A DNA stretch of 64,000 nt from Luteimonas fraxinea. GTDB taxonomy: Bacteria; Pseudomonadota; Gammaproteobacteria; Xanthomonadales; Xanthomonadaceae. The notes beneath the pieces are model-generated. The model did not search any database. It was given only the letters and a program-made list of their open reading frames with translations, and had not been told where the DNA came from. A program made the translations under genes and the position numbers. Positions 42,957 through 52,446 of this stretch are shown piece by piece. The stretch is from the NCBI RefSeq assembly GCF_021233355.1, contig NZ_CP089507.1:62001-126000 (forward strand). The letters are read 5' to 3'. The number at the start of each line of letters is the position of its first letter. The stretch's first letter is position 1.

Positions 42957-43889
42957 TCAGCGATGCGCCAGAGCGTAATCCAGTGCGGAGACGATCGACG
43001 CCACCTGGGCGGCGTTGCATTCGACCGGCGTGGTGCGCGGGCTGTCGGGATAGACCTCGGTCGTGGTCACATACTGCGCGCCGGTGATGCCGGCGCACAG
43101 GCCGAGTTCTTCGACCGGATACTCGATCACGCCGTGCGCGACGACGGGCGAACCGATCATCTCGCCGTCGGCATCGGCCGGCGCGATGTGCGTGACCTGC
43201 TCCACCGCGGCGATGACCGCCTGTTGGAATGCGGGCTGCGGACGCACGCTGTCGTCGACCAGATAGAAGCCGTCGGGAATCCCGCCCGGCTCGAACGGCA
43301 CGCCGTCGCGCGCAGCAAGGGCAGGACGGAATTCGGATTCGTCGGTATCGGTGGTCTCGTGCAGATCCACATGCACCAGCACGGTGCCCCGCAGCGGCGC
43401 GAGCAGCGCGACCAGCGCCGCCGACTCCTGCGCCGGGCTGCCGGCGCGGAACGAGCGGTTTGGGTCGATTGCGTCGAAGTTCCAGCGCTGGATGTGCTCG
43501 TAGCCCCAAGGGCTGACGCAGGGCACGACCAGCAGATTGATTCGGCCTGCGTAACCGGCGGCAGCGTGCTCGACGAAGTCCAATGCCCCTTCGATGCCGC
43601 TGGTCTCGTAGCCGTGCACGCCACCGGTGATCACGCCGACCGGCAGGTCCGGGTTCCAGTCACGGCTGCGGATCGCGAGCAGCGGATAACGACCGCCGCC
43701 TTCGCGCCGGCTGTAATCGAGCGTGTCATAGGTCTCGATGTCGAAACGATCGCGCAGCGCATCGACGCGCGTCACGACATCGTCGGCGTGGCTGCGCTGT
43801 CGCACCTGACGGGCCCGCCAGGCCGCGCGTTCGGCGTCGCCCCAGGGCTGGCCGGGGGTGCCGATCGGATAGAACGGGGTCTGCTGCAT
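42957..43889 (-). CDS. M14 family zinc carboxypeptidase
   Basis: 310 residues from Met 43887-43889 (complement). Zinc ligands: 'GGVHGYETSGIEGALDF' (H-x-x-E) and 'TVLVHVDLHETTDTDE' (later His). 'PNRSFR' after 'NFDAID' gives the substrate-binding Asn-Arg. The late catalytic Glu is probably in 'VTTTEVYPDS'. No signal peptide, so likely cytoplasmic, resembling the succinylglutamate-desuccinylase/M14 branch. The specificity is unknown. Confidence 0.82.
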   Translation of the reverse strand: MQQTPFYPIGTPGQPWGDAERAAWRARQVRQRSHADDVVTRVDALRDRFDIETYDTLDYSRREGGGRYPLLAIRSRDWNPDLPVGVITGGVHGYETSGIEGALDFVEHAAAGYAGRINLLVVPCVSPWGYEHIQRWNFDAIDPNRSFRAGSPAQESAALVALLAPLRGTVLVHVDLHETTDTDESEFRPALAARDGVPFEPGGIPDGFYLVDDSVRPQPAFQQAVIAAVEQVTHIAPADADGEMIGSPVVAHGVIEYPVEELGLCAGITGAQYVTTTEVYPDSPRTTPVECNAAQVASIVSALDYALAHR

Positions 43890-43950
43890 GACGTGCTCCG
43901 GCGCTGGAAAAATCGCGGGCACTCTAGCATCGCGTACCGGAACCGCAGGC

Positions 43951-46836
43951 TCAGACCGGCGCAGGCCGTCCGTAAAGATAGCCCTGCCCGTACTGGCAGC
44001 CGAGTTCGTCGAGCATGTCGCGCTGCGCCTGGGTTTTGATGCCCTCGGCGATCGTGTCGATGCCGAGCGTGCCGGCGAGCGCGAGGATCGCGCGCACCAG
44101 CGCTAAGCTTTCGGCGTGGAGATCGCTGCCCAGCCCCTGCACGAAGCTCTGGTCGATCTTCAGTGCGTGGATCGGGAACCGGTGCAGATACGACAGCGCC
44201 GAGAAACCGGTACCGAAATCGTCGAGCAAGGCGAGCACGCCGCGCTCGCGCAGCTGGCTGAGCATGCGCAGCGCACGCGGCGCATCGTCGAGCAGCGCGA
44301 CCTCGGTGATCTCGATGCGCAGACGCCCGGGATCGGCGCCGGCGCTTTCGAGCAGGAACAGTAGGCGCTCGACGAAATCGTCGGAGCGGAAATGCCGCGG
44401 CGAGACGTTGATCGACACGTAACCCGGCGCGTTCGAACTCGCCATGATGCCGATGACCTTGCGGTACATCAGCCAGTCGACCTGCTCGATCAGACCGCTG
44501 TCCTCGCCCACGCCGATAAAGTCGGCAGGCGGCAGGATGCCGTGCAGTTCGTGGCGCCAACGCAGCAGGGCTTCGTGGCCGATGACCGCGCCGTCGGTCA
44601 GGCGCACGATCGGCTGGAAGAATGGTTCGAATGCGTCCTGCAGGATCGCGCGGCGCAGATCCGCTTCGAGATCGAGCAGGCGCGTCGCCTCGGCGCGCAT
44701 CGCTTCGTCGAAACGTTCGCTGCGGTCGCGGCCGCAGGCCTTGGCGCGGTACATCGCCGCGTCCGCGTCGCGCAGCAGACCGTCTCCATCGGCGCCCGCA
44801 TGCGACATCGCGATGCCGATGCTGCCCGAGGGATACAGCTCGCGACCGGCCACCCACATCGGCCGCGACAGCGTCGCCAGCAGCGCGGCCGCCATCGTGT
44901 CGGCAACGATGGCGTCGTCGACGCCGCCCAACACCAGCGCGAACTCATCGCCGCCGAGCCGCGCGGCCATGTCCTGCGGACCGAGCAGCGCGGAGATGCG
45001 TTGCGCGATCTCGACCAGCATCGCGTCGCCGGCCGCATGACCGACGCTGTCGTTGACCAGCTTGAAGCGGTCGAGATCCAGGAACAGCACCGCGAACGGT
45101 TCCTGGCGGCTTTCCGACGAGGCCAGCGCGGCATTGAGACGTTCGAGCAGCTGCACGCGGTTCGGCAGCCCGGTCAGCGGATCGTGACGCGCCTGGTGCA
45201 CCAGCCGCTGCTGCGCACGCACGCGCTCGCCGATCTGCGCACGCAGTTCGCGGTTGGCTTCTTCCAGTTCGCGCGTGCGCGCATCGACGCGGAATTCGAG
45301 CTCGGTGTGCGCCGCCTTCAACGCTTCCTGCGCACGTTTGCGCTCCAGCGCGCTGTCGATGTGATGGGCGACGAAGGTCAGCAGCGCCTGGTCGCTGTGC
45401 GCAAAGCTGATCTCGGGGTCGTAGCTCTGCACCGCGATCGCGCCGACCGGCCGGCCATCGCGACTCAGCGGCACGCCCAGCCAGCACTGCGCCTGGGTGC
45501 CGCGGCTCTGCAGTTCGCCGCTGGCCTCCAGCAGCACGATGCTCTCGCGCCGCGCGAGCAGCGGTTCGCCACTGTCGATCACGTATTCGGTCAGGCCATT
45601 GGCCCGTTGGCGCGGTCGCCGCGCGACGTCGCGTTCGTCGACCGAGTACGGGAATTCAAGACGCTGGCCGTCCTGGCTCAGCATCGCGATGTAGAAATTC
45701 CGCGCGTACAGCAGCTCGCCAACGATCGCGTGCAGGTCGGCATAGAAGCGTTCGACGCTGCCGGCGGCGACCGACAGTTCGCTGATCCGGTACAGCGCCC
45801 GCTGCAGGCGTTCCGCGCGTGCACGTTCGGCGATCTGCGCCTGCAGGCCGAAGTTCGCTTCCTGCAACTCCTGGGTACGCGAGTCGACGCGGCGTTCCAG
45901 TTCGGCGTGCGCCTGCTTGCGGTCGAGCGCGGTCAGAATGTGCTGGGCCACGAATTCGAGCAGCGCCCGGTCGTCCTGGCTGTAGCGGTCCGGCCGGTCG
46001 TAGCTCTGCACGACGATGGCCCCTGCGACACGACCGTCGCGCCGCAGCGGCACGCCCAACCAGTCGGCGCTGTCAGGACCGTGAAGCAGGTCGCCGTCGT
46101 CGACACCGTAAGCACGCCGCAGCTGCGCCGACGGCCCCAGCATCGGCTGTCCCCCGCGCAGCAGCGCGATGGTCAGACTGTTGGGCATGTCGCTGACATG
46201 CAGTTCCTGCTCGGGATCGGCAACCCATGGATCGAGCGCGTCGACGAAATACAGGAACCGTAGTGTCTCGCTGAGATCGTCGTACAGCACGATGTAGAAA
46301 TTCTCGGCGGTCATCAGCCCGCCGACGACGCCATGGATGCGCGCCAGCACCTCGCCCATTTCCAGCGACGAACCGGCCAGGTCGGCGATCTCATAAAGCG
46401 CCTGCTGCAGCCGCTCGGAGCGCTGCAGGGTCGCGACGATGTGATCGGTGGCCAGTGCATCGAGCGCGGCCAGCAGGCTGTTCGCCGCAAGGCGGGCCCA
46501 GGACGCGCACATCGCATCGTCATGCCCGGCATCGATGGCGACAGCGACACGCGCGCCACCGCGTGAGGCGCTAAGGATGCGCGCGTCTTCGGCGGCCCCA
46601 TCGTCATCGAGCGCGTTCTGCGCGGCATCCGCCAATGCACGGGATGCTTCACGCGCGTGGATCGCGCCGCGGCCGCCATACGGGCAACGCCAGGCGATCG
46701 CGAGCGCCAGCCCGCCAGGCGCGGTGTCGAGAATCTCCCGCGCACGTGCAGCCGCGTCGGCGGACGGCTGGGCGGGCGACTCCAGGAGGTGACGATCGGA
46801 CACGGGAACTTGGCGGGCGTTGGCTGACGCGAGCAT
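43951..46836 (-). CDS. GAF-GAF-GGDEF-EAL cyclic-di-GMP signalling protein
   Basis: 961 residues from Met 46834-46836; longer frames would overlap the divergent sigma factor. Two GAF sensor domains (about 130-300 and 350-510), each followed by a heptad-like linker ending 'RRVDSRTQELQEAN' or 'FRVDARTRELEEAN'. The diguanylate cyclase motif is intact, 'ARLGGDEFALV', but the inhibitory RxxD site is G-P-Q-D. The EAL domain has 'GHEALLRW', 'NVSPRHF', 'EITEVALLDD', 'DDFGTGFSAL', 'LKIDQSF' and 'GQGYLYGRPAP', so the catalytic set appears complete. It may make or hydrolyse c-di-GMP according to GAF ligands. No membrane segment. Confidence 0.88.
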   Translation of the reverse strand: MLASANARQVPVSDRHLLESPAQPSADAAARAREILDTAPGGLALAIAWRCPYGGRGAIHAREASRALADAAQNALDDDGAAEDARILSASRGGARVAVAIDAGHDDAMCASWARLAANSLLAALDALATDHIVATLQRSERLQQALYEIADLAGSSLEMGEVLARIHGVVGGLMTAENFYIVLYDDLSETLRFLYFVDALDPWVADPEQELHVSDMPNSLTIALLRGGQPMLGPSAQLRRAYGVDDGDLLHGPDSADWLGVPLRRDGRVAGAIVVQSYDRPDRYSQDDRALLEFVAQHILTALDRKQAHAELERRVDSRTQELQEANFGLQAQIAERARAERLQRALYRISELSVAAGSVERFYADLHAIVGELLYARNFYIAMLSQDGQRLEFPYSVDERDVARRPRQRANGLTEYVIDSGEPLLARRESIVLLEASGELQSRGTQAQCWLGVPLSRDGRPVGAIAVQSYDPEISFAHSDQALLTFVAHHIDSALERKRAQEALKAAHTELEFRVDARTRELEEANRELRAQIGERVRAQQRLVHQARHDPLTGLPNRVQLLERLNAALASSESRQEPFAVLFLDLDRFKLVNDSVGHAAGDAMLVEIAQRISALLGPQDMAARLGGDEFALVLGGVDDAIVADTMAAALLATLSRPMWVAGRELYPSGSIGIAMSHAGADGDGLLRDADAAMYRAKACGRDRSERFDEAMRAEATRLLDLEADLRRAILQDAFEPFFQPIVRLTDGAVIGHEALLRWRHELHGILPPADFIGVGEDSGLIEQVDWLMYRKVIGIMASSNAPGYVSINVSPRHFRSDDFVERLLFLLESAGADPGRLRIEITEVALLDDAPRALRMLSQLRERGVLALLDDFGTGFSALSYLHRFPIHALKIDQSFVQGLGSDLHAESLALVRAILALAGTLGIDTIAEGIKTQAQRDMLDELGCQYGQGYLYGRPAPV

Positions 46837-46979
46837 AACCAAATCGTCACATCGATCCGTGCCCGCGACCCCATCTGCGACATCCGCACGTTCGACCGTC
46901 CATGCACGCGCACGCCGCTCCCGCGTTTCCGATCCGTCCGGTCTTCCCGGCCACGTCCGCAGCACGTAACCTGCAGGCC

Positions 46980-47546
46980 ATGCCCGACATCGCCAGCCAG
47001 CAGGAGCCGCCCGGCGACGATGCCCTGATGCAGGCATGGGTCGCGGGCGATGTCGCGGCATTCGAAACGCTTTACCGCCGGCATCGCGACAAGCTCTACC
47101 GGTTTCTCGTCCGCCAGCTGCGCAATGGCGCGCTGGCCGACGAGGTGTTCCAGGACATCTGGCAGCGCGTGATCGCCGCGCGCGCCGACTGGAAACCGGA
47201 CGCGATGTTCACCACCTGGCTCTACCGCATCGCCCACAATCGCCTCGCCGATCACTGGCGCGCTGCGCAACATCGGCCGCCGCCGCCCGAAGATGCGGAC
47301 CTGCGCACCGCGCGGATCGTCGATCCCGATTCGCCCGAACGGCAGCTCTCCGAGTTCGAGCAGCGTCGCCAGCTGCAGCTCGCGCTGGAGTCCTTGCCCG
47401 AAGAGCAGCGCGAAGTGGTGCTGCTGCGGCTGGAACAGGACCTGACGCTGGAGGAGATCGGCGAGATCACCGGCGTCGGCCGCGAAACTGTGAAATCGCG
47501 ACTGCGCTACGCGATGGACAAACTGCGCACGTTGCTGAACCCATGA
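46980..47546 (+). CDS. ECF-type RNA polymerase sigma factor
   Basis: 188 residues from ATG 46980. Region 2: 'FETLYRRHRDKLYRFLVRQL' and 'FQDIWQRVIAARADWKPDAM'. Region 4: 'LESLPEEQREVVLLRLEQDL' with helix-turn-helix 'TLEEIGEITGVGRETVKSRL'. The stop overlaps the next gene by ATGA, as sigma/anti-sigma pairs usually do. Regulon unknown. The start was set after a Pro/Ala-rich upstream stretch that is not sigma-like; a TAACCT seven bases before the ATG could make the transcript leaderless. Confidence 0.9.
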   Translation: MPDIASQQEPPGDDALMQAWVAGDVAAFETLYRRHRDKLYRFLVRQLRNGALADEVFQDIWQRVIAARADWKPDAMFTTWLYRIAHNRLADHWRAAQHRPPPPEDADLRTARIVDPDSPERQLSEFEQRRQLQLALESLPEEQREVVLLRLEQDLTLEEIGEITGVGRETVKSRLRYAMDKLRTLLNP

Positions 47547-48562
47547 ACCGACCCGACCACGAACCGCTGACGCCCGAAGAACGCATGCTGGCCGACCGCC
47601 TGGCACGCGACGGCAGTGCTGCGTCTCCGTCGGCTGCGCTGGACGCGGCGATCCTCGGCGCCGCGCGCGAAGCCGCAGGTGCAGCGCCCGTGCAGGCGCA
47701 ACCCGCGGTCGCGCATCGACGGGTGGCCGCGCGTCGCCGTCGTTGGCCGTTCGCCGCCGGCATCGCCGCATCGCTGGCATTGGCGGTCGGCATCGCGTGG
47801 CAGTTGCGTCCAGTACCCGATACCGAGATGCGAACAGCGTCCGAGATGCCCGCGGCTGCACCCGCGGCTGCACCCGCGGCAGACATCGCGCCAGCGCCCG
47901 AAATGATGCGTTCCCGTGAGGTCCCGGCACCGCCGCCCGCCGAACCTGCACCGCCGCCCGCGCAAGCCGTCACTGACGCACCGGCGCCTGCGGCTCCGGC
48001 CGCAGACGCAACGCCGGCTGCTGCATCGACACGCAAGGAGACGGTGGCCGCCGAGTCCGCGGACAACGCGGCTTCGGCTGCGGCTGCGAACGTGCAGACA
48101 CCGGTCGAGCGACCGACCGCGTTCGGCGCGGAGATGCATCCGGCCGCTGCACCGCCGCCTCCGCCTGCGATCCCCGCCGCCGCCCAGTCTGTGCCCGCAC
48201 CTCCAGCACCTGCACGCGCACCGCCGCCGGCCCCACCCTCGCCGCCCGCGCCCGCGCCGATGCAGGCGCCCGCTGAGTCAGCGGCGCGTCGCGCGGCGCC
48301 GGCAGCGCCCGCGCCTGCCGCAGCACGCCAGACACGCGCGGAGTCGCAGGCGCTGATGCTCGACTCGATCGACGACGGTCCCGACGACGGTGATCCGCCC
48401 GCGTCGGCCGATGCACCCGAAGTGCGCGCCGCGTGGCTGGCGCGCGTCCGCGAACTGCTCGATGCCGGCCGCATCGGCGAGGCCAAGGCCAGCCTGGCCG
48501 AGTTCCATCGTCGCCATCCGCAGGCCGAACTGCCGCCGGACCTGCGCGCGTTGCTGGACTGA
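47543..48562 (+). CDS. Ala/Pro-rich single-pass membrane protein, candidate anti-sigma partner
   Basis: 339 residues, overlapping the sigma factor stop (ATGA). Cytoplasmic N-terminus (1-68) begins 'MNRPDHEPLTPEERMLADRL'. One membrane helix (about 72-92) 'WPFAAGIAASLALAVGIAWQ' follows a basic stop 'RRRRWPF'. Residues about 95-290 are a low-complexity Ala/Pro tract. The C-terminal 45 residues are ordered: 'AAWLARVRELLDAGRIGEAK' and 'FHRRHPQAELPPDLRALLD'. The ZAS Cys/His motif is absent, so this is not the typical zinc anti-sigma. The role is inferred from position and topology. Confidence 0.6.
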   Translation: MNRPDHEPLTPEERMLADRLARDGSAASPSAALDAAILGAAREAAGAAPVQAQPAVAHRRVAARRRRWPFAAGIAASLALAVGIAWQLRPVPDTEMRTASEMPAAAPAAAPAADIAPAPEMMRSREVPAPPPAEPAPPPAQAVTDAPAPAAPAADATPAAASTRKETVAAESADNAASAAAANVQTPVERPTAFGAEMHPAAAPPPPPAIPAAAQSVPAPPAPARAPPPAPPSPPAPAPMQAPAESAARRAAPAAPAPAAARQTRAESQALMLDSIDDGPDDGDPPASADAPEVRAAWLARVRELLDAGRIGEAKASLAEFHRRHPQAELPPDLRALLD

Positions 48563-49152
48563 TGCCGCTCGATACCCTGGCCGGACCGGTCGATCACACG
48601 CTCGAGGTCAAGCACAGCCGCTTCATCGCGCACGCGGCGCCGGTCGACGATGCCGACGGCGCCGCCGCTTTCATGCAGCAGGTGCACGTGGCCGATGCCA
48701 CGCACAATTGCTGGGCCTGGCGCATCGGTGACCAGTACCGGTCCAGCGACGATGGCGAACCGGCCGGTACCGCCGGTCGACCGATCCTCGCCGCGATCGA
48801 TGGCCAGGGCTTCGATCGCATCGCGGTCGTCGTCGTGCGCTGGTACGGCGGCATCAAGCTCGGCGCCGGCGGCCTGGTCCGCGCCTATGGCGGCTGCGCA
48901 GCCGAATGCCTGCGCACCACGCCGCGCGTCGCGCTGGTCGAGATGGCGACGCTGCGGCTGCATGCACCGTTCGATGCGATCGGCAGCGTGCACGCCGCGC
49001 TGCCGGGCGCACTGGCGGTCAAGCGCGAAGAAACCTTCGACACCCACGGCGTGTCCGTGGTGCTGGACCTGCCGGCCGACCGTGTCGACGACTTGAAAAC
49101 CCGTCTGCGCGATGCCACCCGTGACCGGGTCCGCATCGACGACAATGGCTGA
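48562..49152 (+). CDS. yigZ: IMPACT/YigZ family protein
   Basis: 196 residues. UPF0029 domain: 'VDHTLEVKHSRFIAHAAPVD', 'ATHNCWAWRIG', 'SSDDGEPAGTAGRPILAAID' and 'VVVVRWYGGIKLGAGGLVRA'. A C-terminal DUF1949-like ferredoxin fold follows. Homologues bind nucleic acid or ribosomes (IMPACT inhibits GCN2 in eukaryotes). The start overlaps the preceding stop by TGATG, and its own stop overlaps the ABC exporter start. Confidence 0.9.
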   Translation: MPLDTLAGPVDHTLEVKHSRFIAHAAPVDDADGAAAFMQQVHVADATHNCWAWRIGDQYRSSDDGEPAGTAGRPILAAIDGQGFDRIAVVVVRWYGGIKLGAGGLVRAYGGCAAECLRTTPRVALVEMATLRLHAPFDAIGSVHAALPGALAVKREETFDTHGVSVVLDLPADRVDDLKTRLRDATRDRVRIDDNG

Positions 49153-50930
49153 TGGCATTCCAATCCCCCCGCACGACGCCTGACGCCGGCGAACCCAAGG
49201 CGCGCATCAGCGTGCTCAAGACCCTGTGGCCGTTCGTGATGCGCCAGCGCGGTCTGTTCACGGCCTGGATGGTCGCGCTCGCGCTGTCGTCGGCGGCGAC
49301 GCTGAGCCTGCCGCTGGCGGTCAAGCAGATGATCGATCACGGGTTCACCGGCGGCGACCAGATCGACCGCGCATTCGCGCTGCTGCTGCTCGTCGCGATC
49401 GCGCTGGCGGTATTCACCGCAGCGCGGTTCTTCTTCGTCTCGCTGCTGGGCGAGCGCGTCGTCGCCGATCTGCGCAACCGGCTCTACGGCCATCTGCTTG
49501 ATCTCGACCAGACCTTCTTCGAGCAGACCCGCAGCGGCGATCTGGTCTCGCGCCTGAGCGCGGACACCGAACTGCTGCGCGCGGTCGTCGGCTCGACGAT
49601 GTCGGTCGCGCTGCGCAGCACGGTGATGGTGATCGGCAGTGTCGCGATGCTGGTCGTCACCAGCCCGCGGCTCGCGGCGTTCACCCTGATCGGCATTCCG
49701 CTGTTCGTGCTGCCGCTGGTGCTGGGCGGCCGCAAGCTGGCGAAGATCTCACGCCAGAGCCAGGACCGCGTGGCCGATGCCAACGCACTCGCCAACGAGA
49801 CACTGACTGCGATCCGCACCGTGCAGGCGCATGCGCGCGAGCCGTGGGAGCGCGGACGCTTCGGCGATGCGGTCGCGCAGTCGGTCGCCACCGCGCGCCG
49901 ACGCATCGGTTTGCAGTCGATCATCACCGCGGTCGCGATCACACTCATCTTCGGCGCCGTCGTCGTCGTGCTGTGGTCGGGCGCGCACGACGTCATCGAA
50001 GGCCGCATGACCGCCGGCACGCTGGGCCAGTTCGTGCTCTATGCGCTGTTCGGCGCAGGCTCGGTCGGCGCGCTGGCGGAAGTCTGGAACGAGCTGCAAC
50101 GCGCCGCCGGCGGCATGGGCCGGATCGGCGAACTGCTGGTCGAGCGTCCCGGCATCCGCGCACCGGACGCACCCGCCACGTTGCCAGTGCCTGTGCGTGG
50201 CGAGCTGCGCTTCGAGGACATGCGCTTCCATTATCCGTCGCGCCCGGACGCGCCCGCGCTGGAGCATTTCAGCCTGCATGTCGCGCCCGGCGAGACGGTC
50301 GCGCTGGTCGGGCCGTCAGGCGCCGGCAAGAGCACCGTGCTGTCGCTGCTGTTGCGCTTCCATGATCCGGCCGAAGGTGCGGTCTCGATCGATGGCGTCG
50401 ACATCCGCGGCCTCGATCCCGCCGCGCTGCGCGACCATCTCGCGCTGGTGCCGCAGTCGCCGACCATCTTCGCCACGAGCGCCCGCGAGAACATCCGCTA
50501 CGGACGGCTCGATGCCAGCGATGCCGACATCGAAGCGGCGGCGCGCGCAGCCGAGGCCGATGCCTTCATCCGCGAACTGCCCGACGGCTACGACGCCCAG
50601 CTCGGTGAGCGCGGCGCGCGTCTGTCCGGCGGTCAGCAGCAGCGCATCGCGATCGCCCGCGCCCTGCTCCGCGACGCGCCGGTTCTGCTGCTCGACGAAG
50701 CGACCTCCGCGCTCGATGCGCAGAGCGAATTCGCGGTACAGGAAGCGCTGGCGCGGCTGATGGAAGGCCGCACGACGCTGGTCATCGCGCATCGGCTGGC
50801 GACCATCCTCAAGGCCGACCGTATCGTGGTCATGGACCGCGGTCGCATCGTCGCCCAGGGCACGCACGCGGATCTGCTGGCGCAGGGCGGGCTCTACGCG
50901 GAATTGGCGCGGTTGCAGTTCATCGACTGA
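49152..50930 (+). CDS. ABC exporter, fused membrane and ATPase domains (MsbA-related)
   Basis: 592 residues. Six TM helices in the first 320 residues, then an ATPase with Walker A 'GPSGAGKST', Q-loop 'LALVPQSPTIF', signature 'LSGGQQQRIAIARALL', Walker B 'VLLLDEATSALD' and H-loop 'VIAHRLATIL'. All key residues are intact. Half-size transporters of this type work as homodimers to flip lipids or extrude drugs. Translationally coupled to yigZ, so it belongs to the sigma-factor operon. Confidence 0.92.
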   Translation: MAFQSPRTTPDAGEPKARISVLKTLWPFVMRQRGLFTAWMVALALSSAATLSLPLAVKQMIDHGFTGGDQIDRAFALLLLVAIALAVFTAARFFFVSLLGERVVADLRNRLYGHLLDLDQTFFEQTRSGDLVSRLSADTELLRAVVGSTMSVALRSTVMVIGSVAMLVVTSPRLAAFTLIGIPLFVLPLVLGGRKLAKISRQSQDRVADANALANETLTAIRTVQAHAREPWERGRFGDAVAQSVATARRRIGLQSIITAVAITLIFGAVVVVLWSGAHDVIEGRMTAGTLGQFVLYALFGAGSVGALAEVWNELQRAAGGMGRIGELLVERPGIRAPDAPATLPVPVRGELRFEDMRFHYPSRPDAPALEHFSLHVAPGETVALVGPSGAGKSTVLSLLLRFHDPAEGAVSIDGVDIRGLDPAALRDHLALVPQSPTIFATSARENIRYGRLDASDADIEAAARAAEADAFIRELPDGYDAQLGERGARLSGGQQQRIAIARALLRDAPVLLLDEATSALDAQSEFAVQEALARLMEGRTTLVIAHRLATILKADRIVVMDRGRIVAQGTHADLLAQGGLYAELARLQFID

Positions 50931-50970
50931 GGTTGCGCGCGAGTCGCCCTTCGACGGGTCTCGCTTCGCG

Positions 50971-52446
50971 CTACCCGTTCCGCGTGAGCAGTGCCGTGCC
51001 GACGGCGTCCACGCCGCGCAGCGATCGCACCGCGTGATCCGCTGCATGCCGCAACATCGCCGGCGCGATGTAGCTGCGATGCACGCCGCTGATCGCGGCC
51101 ATGTAGAAACGCCCGAACGTATTGCGCGTGCGCACGCGCGTCGCCATCGTGCAGACGACCGCGCCATCGGCCTCGATGCGCACGCCGACGCAGGTGCGGA
51201 ACATCAGATGTCTGTCGTCGGCGCCGAGGATGACTTCGACGCGGCGCCCGTCGTCACTGCGGCGCTCGGACACCACCGGATGACGGCCGGCGAACTTCAG
51301 CGGCGCATCGGGTGACAGCAGCGAGGATGCAGGACATCCGAGTGGCGAGGTGCGCAGGCCCGCGGGCCGCACCAGCACATTGCGCAGCGCCATCAATCGC
51401 GACACGCCATCGGGCGGATTCTCGACGAAGCCGGCCAGCAGATGATCCATGACGCGTGCGGGTGTCGCGTTGTGGATCTGCGCCGCATCGAGCCGCAGCG
51501 CGACCTGGTCCTCGTGTGCGATACGGCCCGGCAATTGCGATTGCAGCAGCGAATCCGCGTCCACGCCACTCGCGACGACATCGCGTCCGCCGCCATTGTC
51601 CGCGCGGAAGCCCGCAGCGGCGCGGCGCTGCGCGATGCCCGCCCGCAGACGCCCCATCGCGCCGCGCACCCCGGCACAGAAGCGCGCGGCGATCGACGCC
51701 GGCGGTGCATGCAACGACAGCGCCGTGGTCGCGATCGATGCCGGGTTGCGCCATGCCGCGTCGAGCAGCACCTGCACGCCGGGCGTCAGCACTTCGGTCA
51801 GCGCGGGAATGTCTGCCCTATTGCCGAGCACGCGTGCCTGTGTCGCGGCATCGAGACCGCCGGCGGTCTCATCGGGATGGCAGGACAGCGCGAACAAGGT
51901 GGGATGCGGACCGCCCGGACGCGCTGCGATGAACTGGTGCCAGGTGCCGCCGCCGAAGCGTACCGAGAACAGGCAATCCGGTGGCACTTCGACCACATGC
52001 AATGCATCGAGAAACGCGCGCGGATCGGCATCGATCTGCGCCTGCGATGCGGTCGAGAACCGCAAATGCGCGCCAGCGCTGCCGGACACCGCGGTGAACA
52101 TGCGGTTGCCGGCGTGGCGATGGAACGGGTGCCCGTTCGCGCCGACGCCGAAGGTGTACAACGAAGAGGGATCGCCACGCGCGAGATCCATCGCACCGAG
52201 TCGCGTCGACGGCTCGTCCAACGCATCGACGAAAGCCGGATGGGCCCGTTGCCGACGCAGCGCATCGCCGATCGCGACATCCCCCTGCCCCGGCGCGAAC
52301 TGCGCGATCAGCGTGACTTCGACCGGCAGTCCACCGCAGTGCGACGGCAGACGCACCGACGGAAACGTCGACGACGCTCGGATTGCGGTGAAGCCCGCGC
52401 GCGCAGTCGATTCAGCCCGCAGCGCGTCGCCGCTCACCGTGTTCAA
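50971..52446 (-). CDS. cupin-like domain fused to DUF2867
   Basis: 491 residues from TTG 52444-52446, chosen because TTGA overlaps the ArsR stop; a GTG three codons on is an alternative. The N-terminal half has a cupin-like pattern: 'GHPFHRHAGNRMFTAVSGSA' then 'LFSVRFGGGTWHQF'. The C-terminal half matches DUF2867 ('RHLMFRTCVGVRI', 'FGRFYMAAISGVHRSYIAPA', 'MLRHAAD'), a beta-rich SRPBCC-like domain. No signal peptide or TM. Fusion and operon with an ArsR regulator suggest a small-molecule sensor or enzyme. The family is uncharacterised and the assignment is tentative. Confidence 0.6.
   Translation of the reverse strand: MNTVSGDALRAESTARAGFTAIRASSTFPSVRLPSHCGGLPVEVTLIAQFAPGQGDVAIGDALRRQRAHPAFVDALDEPSTRLGAMDLARGDPSSLYTFGVGANGHPFHRHAGNRMFTAVSGSAGAHLRFSTASQAQIDADPRAFLDALHVVEVPPDCLFSVRFGGGTWHQFIAARPGGPHPTLFALSCHPDETAGGLDAATQARVLGNRADIPALTEVLTPGVQVLLDAAWRNPASIATTALSLHAPPASIAARFCAGVRGAMGRLRAGIAQRRAAAGFRADNGGGRDVVASGVDADSLLQSQLPGRIAHEDQVALRLDAAQIHNATPARVMDHLLAGFVENPPDGVSRLMALRNVLVRPAGLRTSPLGCPASSLLSPDAPLKFAGRHPVVSERRSDDGRRVEVILGADDRHLMFRTCVGVRIEADGAVVCTMATRVRTRNTFGRFYMAAISGVHRSYIAPAMLRHAADHAVRSLRGVDAVGTALLTRNG

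Noticed and set aside
43951..46836. Loss of EAL activity from the 'EGIKT' variant
   Set aside because: The altered residue follows the catalytic Glu and is not itself a metal or catalytic ligand; other key residues are present.
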